A stretch of DNA of 5,847 nt from Halococcaceae archaeon (GTDB lineage: Archaea; Halobacteriota; Halobacteria; Halobacteriales; Halalkalicoccaceae): contig SKWB01000137.1 in the NCBI GenBank assembly GCA_007129135.1, positions 1 through 5,847 of the forward strand. The letters run 5' to 3'. The position numbers were made by a program, and so were the translations under genes. Below the pieces are notes generated by a model. That model made no database searches, had not been told where the DNA came from, and was given only the letters and a program-made list of their open reading frames with translations. Shown here piece by piece: positions 5,085-5,847 of this stretch (the first letter of the stretch is position 1; the number at the start of each line of letters is the position of its first letter).

Positions 5085-5819
5085 ATGACCGACGACGAGG
5101 ACAGAGACCACCGCTACTCCGAAGGACGGGGGTTCGAGGACCCGTACGGTGCGTTCGACCTCGAACCGCCGGAGTTCCAGGTCGACCCCGACGAGGTCGA
5201 CCCCGTCGACTCCCACGTCGTCTCCGACCTACTGGACGAGCGCCAGATCGCGAAGGAGGACGTCGACGTCGGGTCGCTGATCGACGTGGGGCTCAGCTAC
5301 ATGCAGATCAACCGCCACGAGCAGGCGACCGAGGCGTTCGCCCGCGCCGCGATGTTCGCGGAGGAGGACAGCCCGCTCGAGGCCGAAGCCTGGGTGAACA
5401 AGGGCGTCGCCCACGCCGAACTCGAGGAGTACGACGAGGCGGCCGGCTCCCACCGCGAGGCGCTCCGGGCGGACGACCGCGGCGAGCACGCCGCGCTCGC
5501 GGAGACGAACCTCTCCTACGCCCTCTGGGAGCTCGGCGAGGACGACGAGGCCTTCTACCACGCCGAACGCTCGGTCGAACTCGACGAGCGGTTCCCGCAG
5601 GCCTGGTACAACCGCGGGTTCATGCAGATCGAACGCGGCCTCGCGGAGGAGGCGCTGCGGAGCTTCGACAACGCGATCAGGCTCGGGATGCGCTCGGTCG
5701 ACGTCTACGAGGAGAAGGCGCGCGCGCTGGAGATGCTCGGTCGCGAGGAGGAGGCGGAGGAGGTCGCCGCCCACGCCGACGAGCTCCGCGAGCACGCCGA
5801 AGACCGGCTGATCGAATGA
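5085..5819 (+). CDS. Tetratricopeptide repeat (TPR) protein
   Basis: A 244-aa soluble, acidic protein. The first 60 residues are charged and probably unstructured (MTDDEDRDHRYSEGRGFEDP, then GAFDLEPPEFQVDPDEVDPVD). Five TPR units of about 34 residues follow: 63-96 (VGLSYMQINRHEQATEAFARA), 100-133 (AWVNKGVAHAELEEYDEAAG), 136-169 (TNLSYALWELGEDDEAFYHA), 171-204 (AWYNRGFMQIERGLAEEALR, then SFDNAIRLG) and 205-238 (VYEEKARALEMLGREEEAEE). The W/L-G-Y-A-F-A-P pattern is clear in units 2-4. TPRs form a helical scaffold for protein-protein contacts; the partner is unknown. The ATG at 5085 is the first codon after a TATA-like box. The stop overlaps the ATG of the next gene (ATGA), which suggests coupled translation and a shared function with it. 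Confidence 0.9.
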   Translation: MTDDEDRDHRYSEGRGFEDPYGAFDLEPPEFQVDPDEVDPVDSHVVSDLLDERQIAKEDVDVGSLIDVGLSYMQINRHEQATEAFARAAMFAEEDSPLEAEAWVNKGVAHAELEEYDEAAGSHREALRADDRGEHAALAETNLSYALWELGEDDEAFYHAERSVELDERFPQAWYNRGFMQIERGLAEEALRSFDNAIRLGMRSVDVYEEKARALEMLGREEEAEEVAAHADELREHAEDRLIE

Positions 5820-5847
5820 TCATCCGCGAGCGTGAGACGCCGAAGGG
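5816..5847 (+). CDS. 5' end of a further gene, probably DUF424 protein (partial)
   Basis: ATG at 5816 overlaps the TPR stop by four bases (ATGA) and opens MIIRERETPKG before the window ends. Short haloarchaeal DUF424 proteins begin in the same way (MI..ERET..GLLV) and are, from memory, found after a TPR gene of this type, so this is the likely identity. Only ten complete codons are available. The presence of a coupled gene is better supported than its family. Confidence 0.55.
   Translation, partial: MIIRERETPK

Noticed and set aside
5229..5795. Minus-strand frame opposite the TPR gene
   Set aside because: Antisense to five clear TPR units; its leucine and valine richness follows from the complementary strand of acidic codons.
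1..5847. CRISPR array, tRNA, rRNA or defence/toxin-antitoxin system
   Set aside because: No regularly spaced direct repeats, no tRNA-like cloverleaf or rRNA segments, and no protein motif of known defence or toxin families was found on reading.

Overview
The window looks like chromosomal DNA of a halophilic archaeon (class Halobacteria). It is GC-rich, its proteins are strongly acidic, starts are ATG or GTG with little leader, TATA-like boxes sit about 25-30 bases before most starts, and it carries the archaeal ribosomal pair L39e/L31e next to translation factor aIF6. I cannot name a genus from the sequence.

Left part (1-1232): a compact minus-strand translation operon, rpl39e > rpl31e > eif6, with one-base overlap or spacing. 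Just past the eif6 stop lies a ~100-bp segment bounded by a perfect 14-bp inverted repeat and flanked by CTCA on both sides. This looks like a small inserted element or a large stem-loop. The rpl18a (LX) gene that usually follows eif6 in haloarchaea is not seen at this place.

Middle part (1300-2663): a 78-aa acidic protein with a PRC-barrel-like look (plus strand), then a less GC-rich stretch. That stretch holds an intact-frame but 5'-truncated remnant of a serine recombinase C-terminus and a convergent DUF6498-like multi-spanning membrane protein.

Right part (2823-5847): an RNA 2',3'-cyclic phosphodiesterase (ThpR/LigT, two HxTx motifs, minus strand); divergent from it, a 336-aa membrane protein with a C-terminal PH-like domain; tail to tail with that, two bases apart, a 119-aa two-TM protein with a SHOCT domain; then a five-repeat TPR protein whose stop overlaps (ATGA) the start of a further gene cut by the window edge, probably a DUF424 protein.

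Most of this is ordinary haloarchaeal core and conserved-hypothetical content. I do not see a new defence, CRISPR or other named system. The points most worth following are the recombinase scar with its lower-GC neighbour, the inverted-repeat element at the eif6 stop, and the palindromic site in the promoter of the PH-domain membrane protein, which shares a hexamer with a site upstream of the DUF6498 gene.
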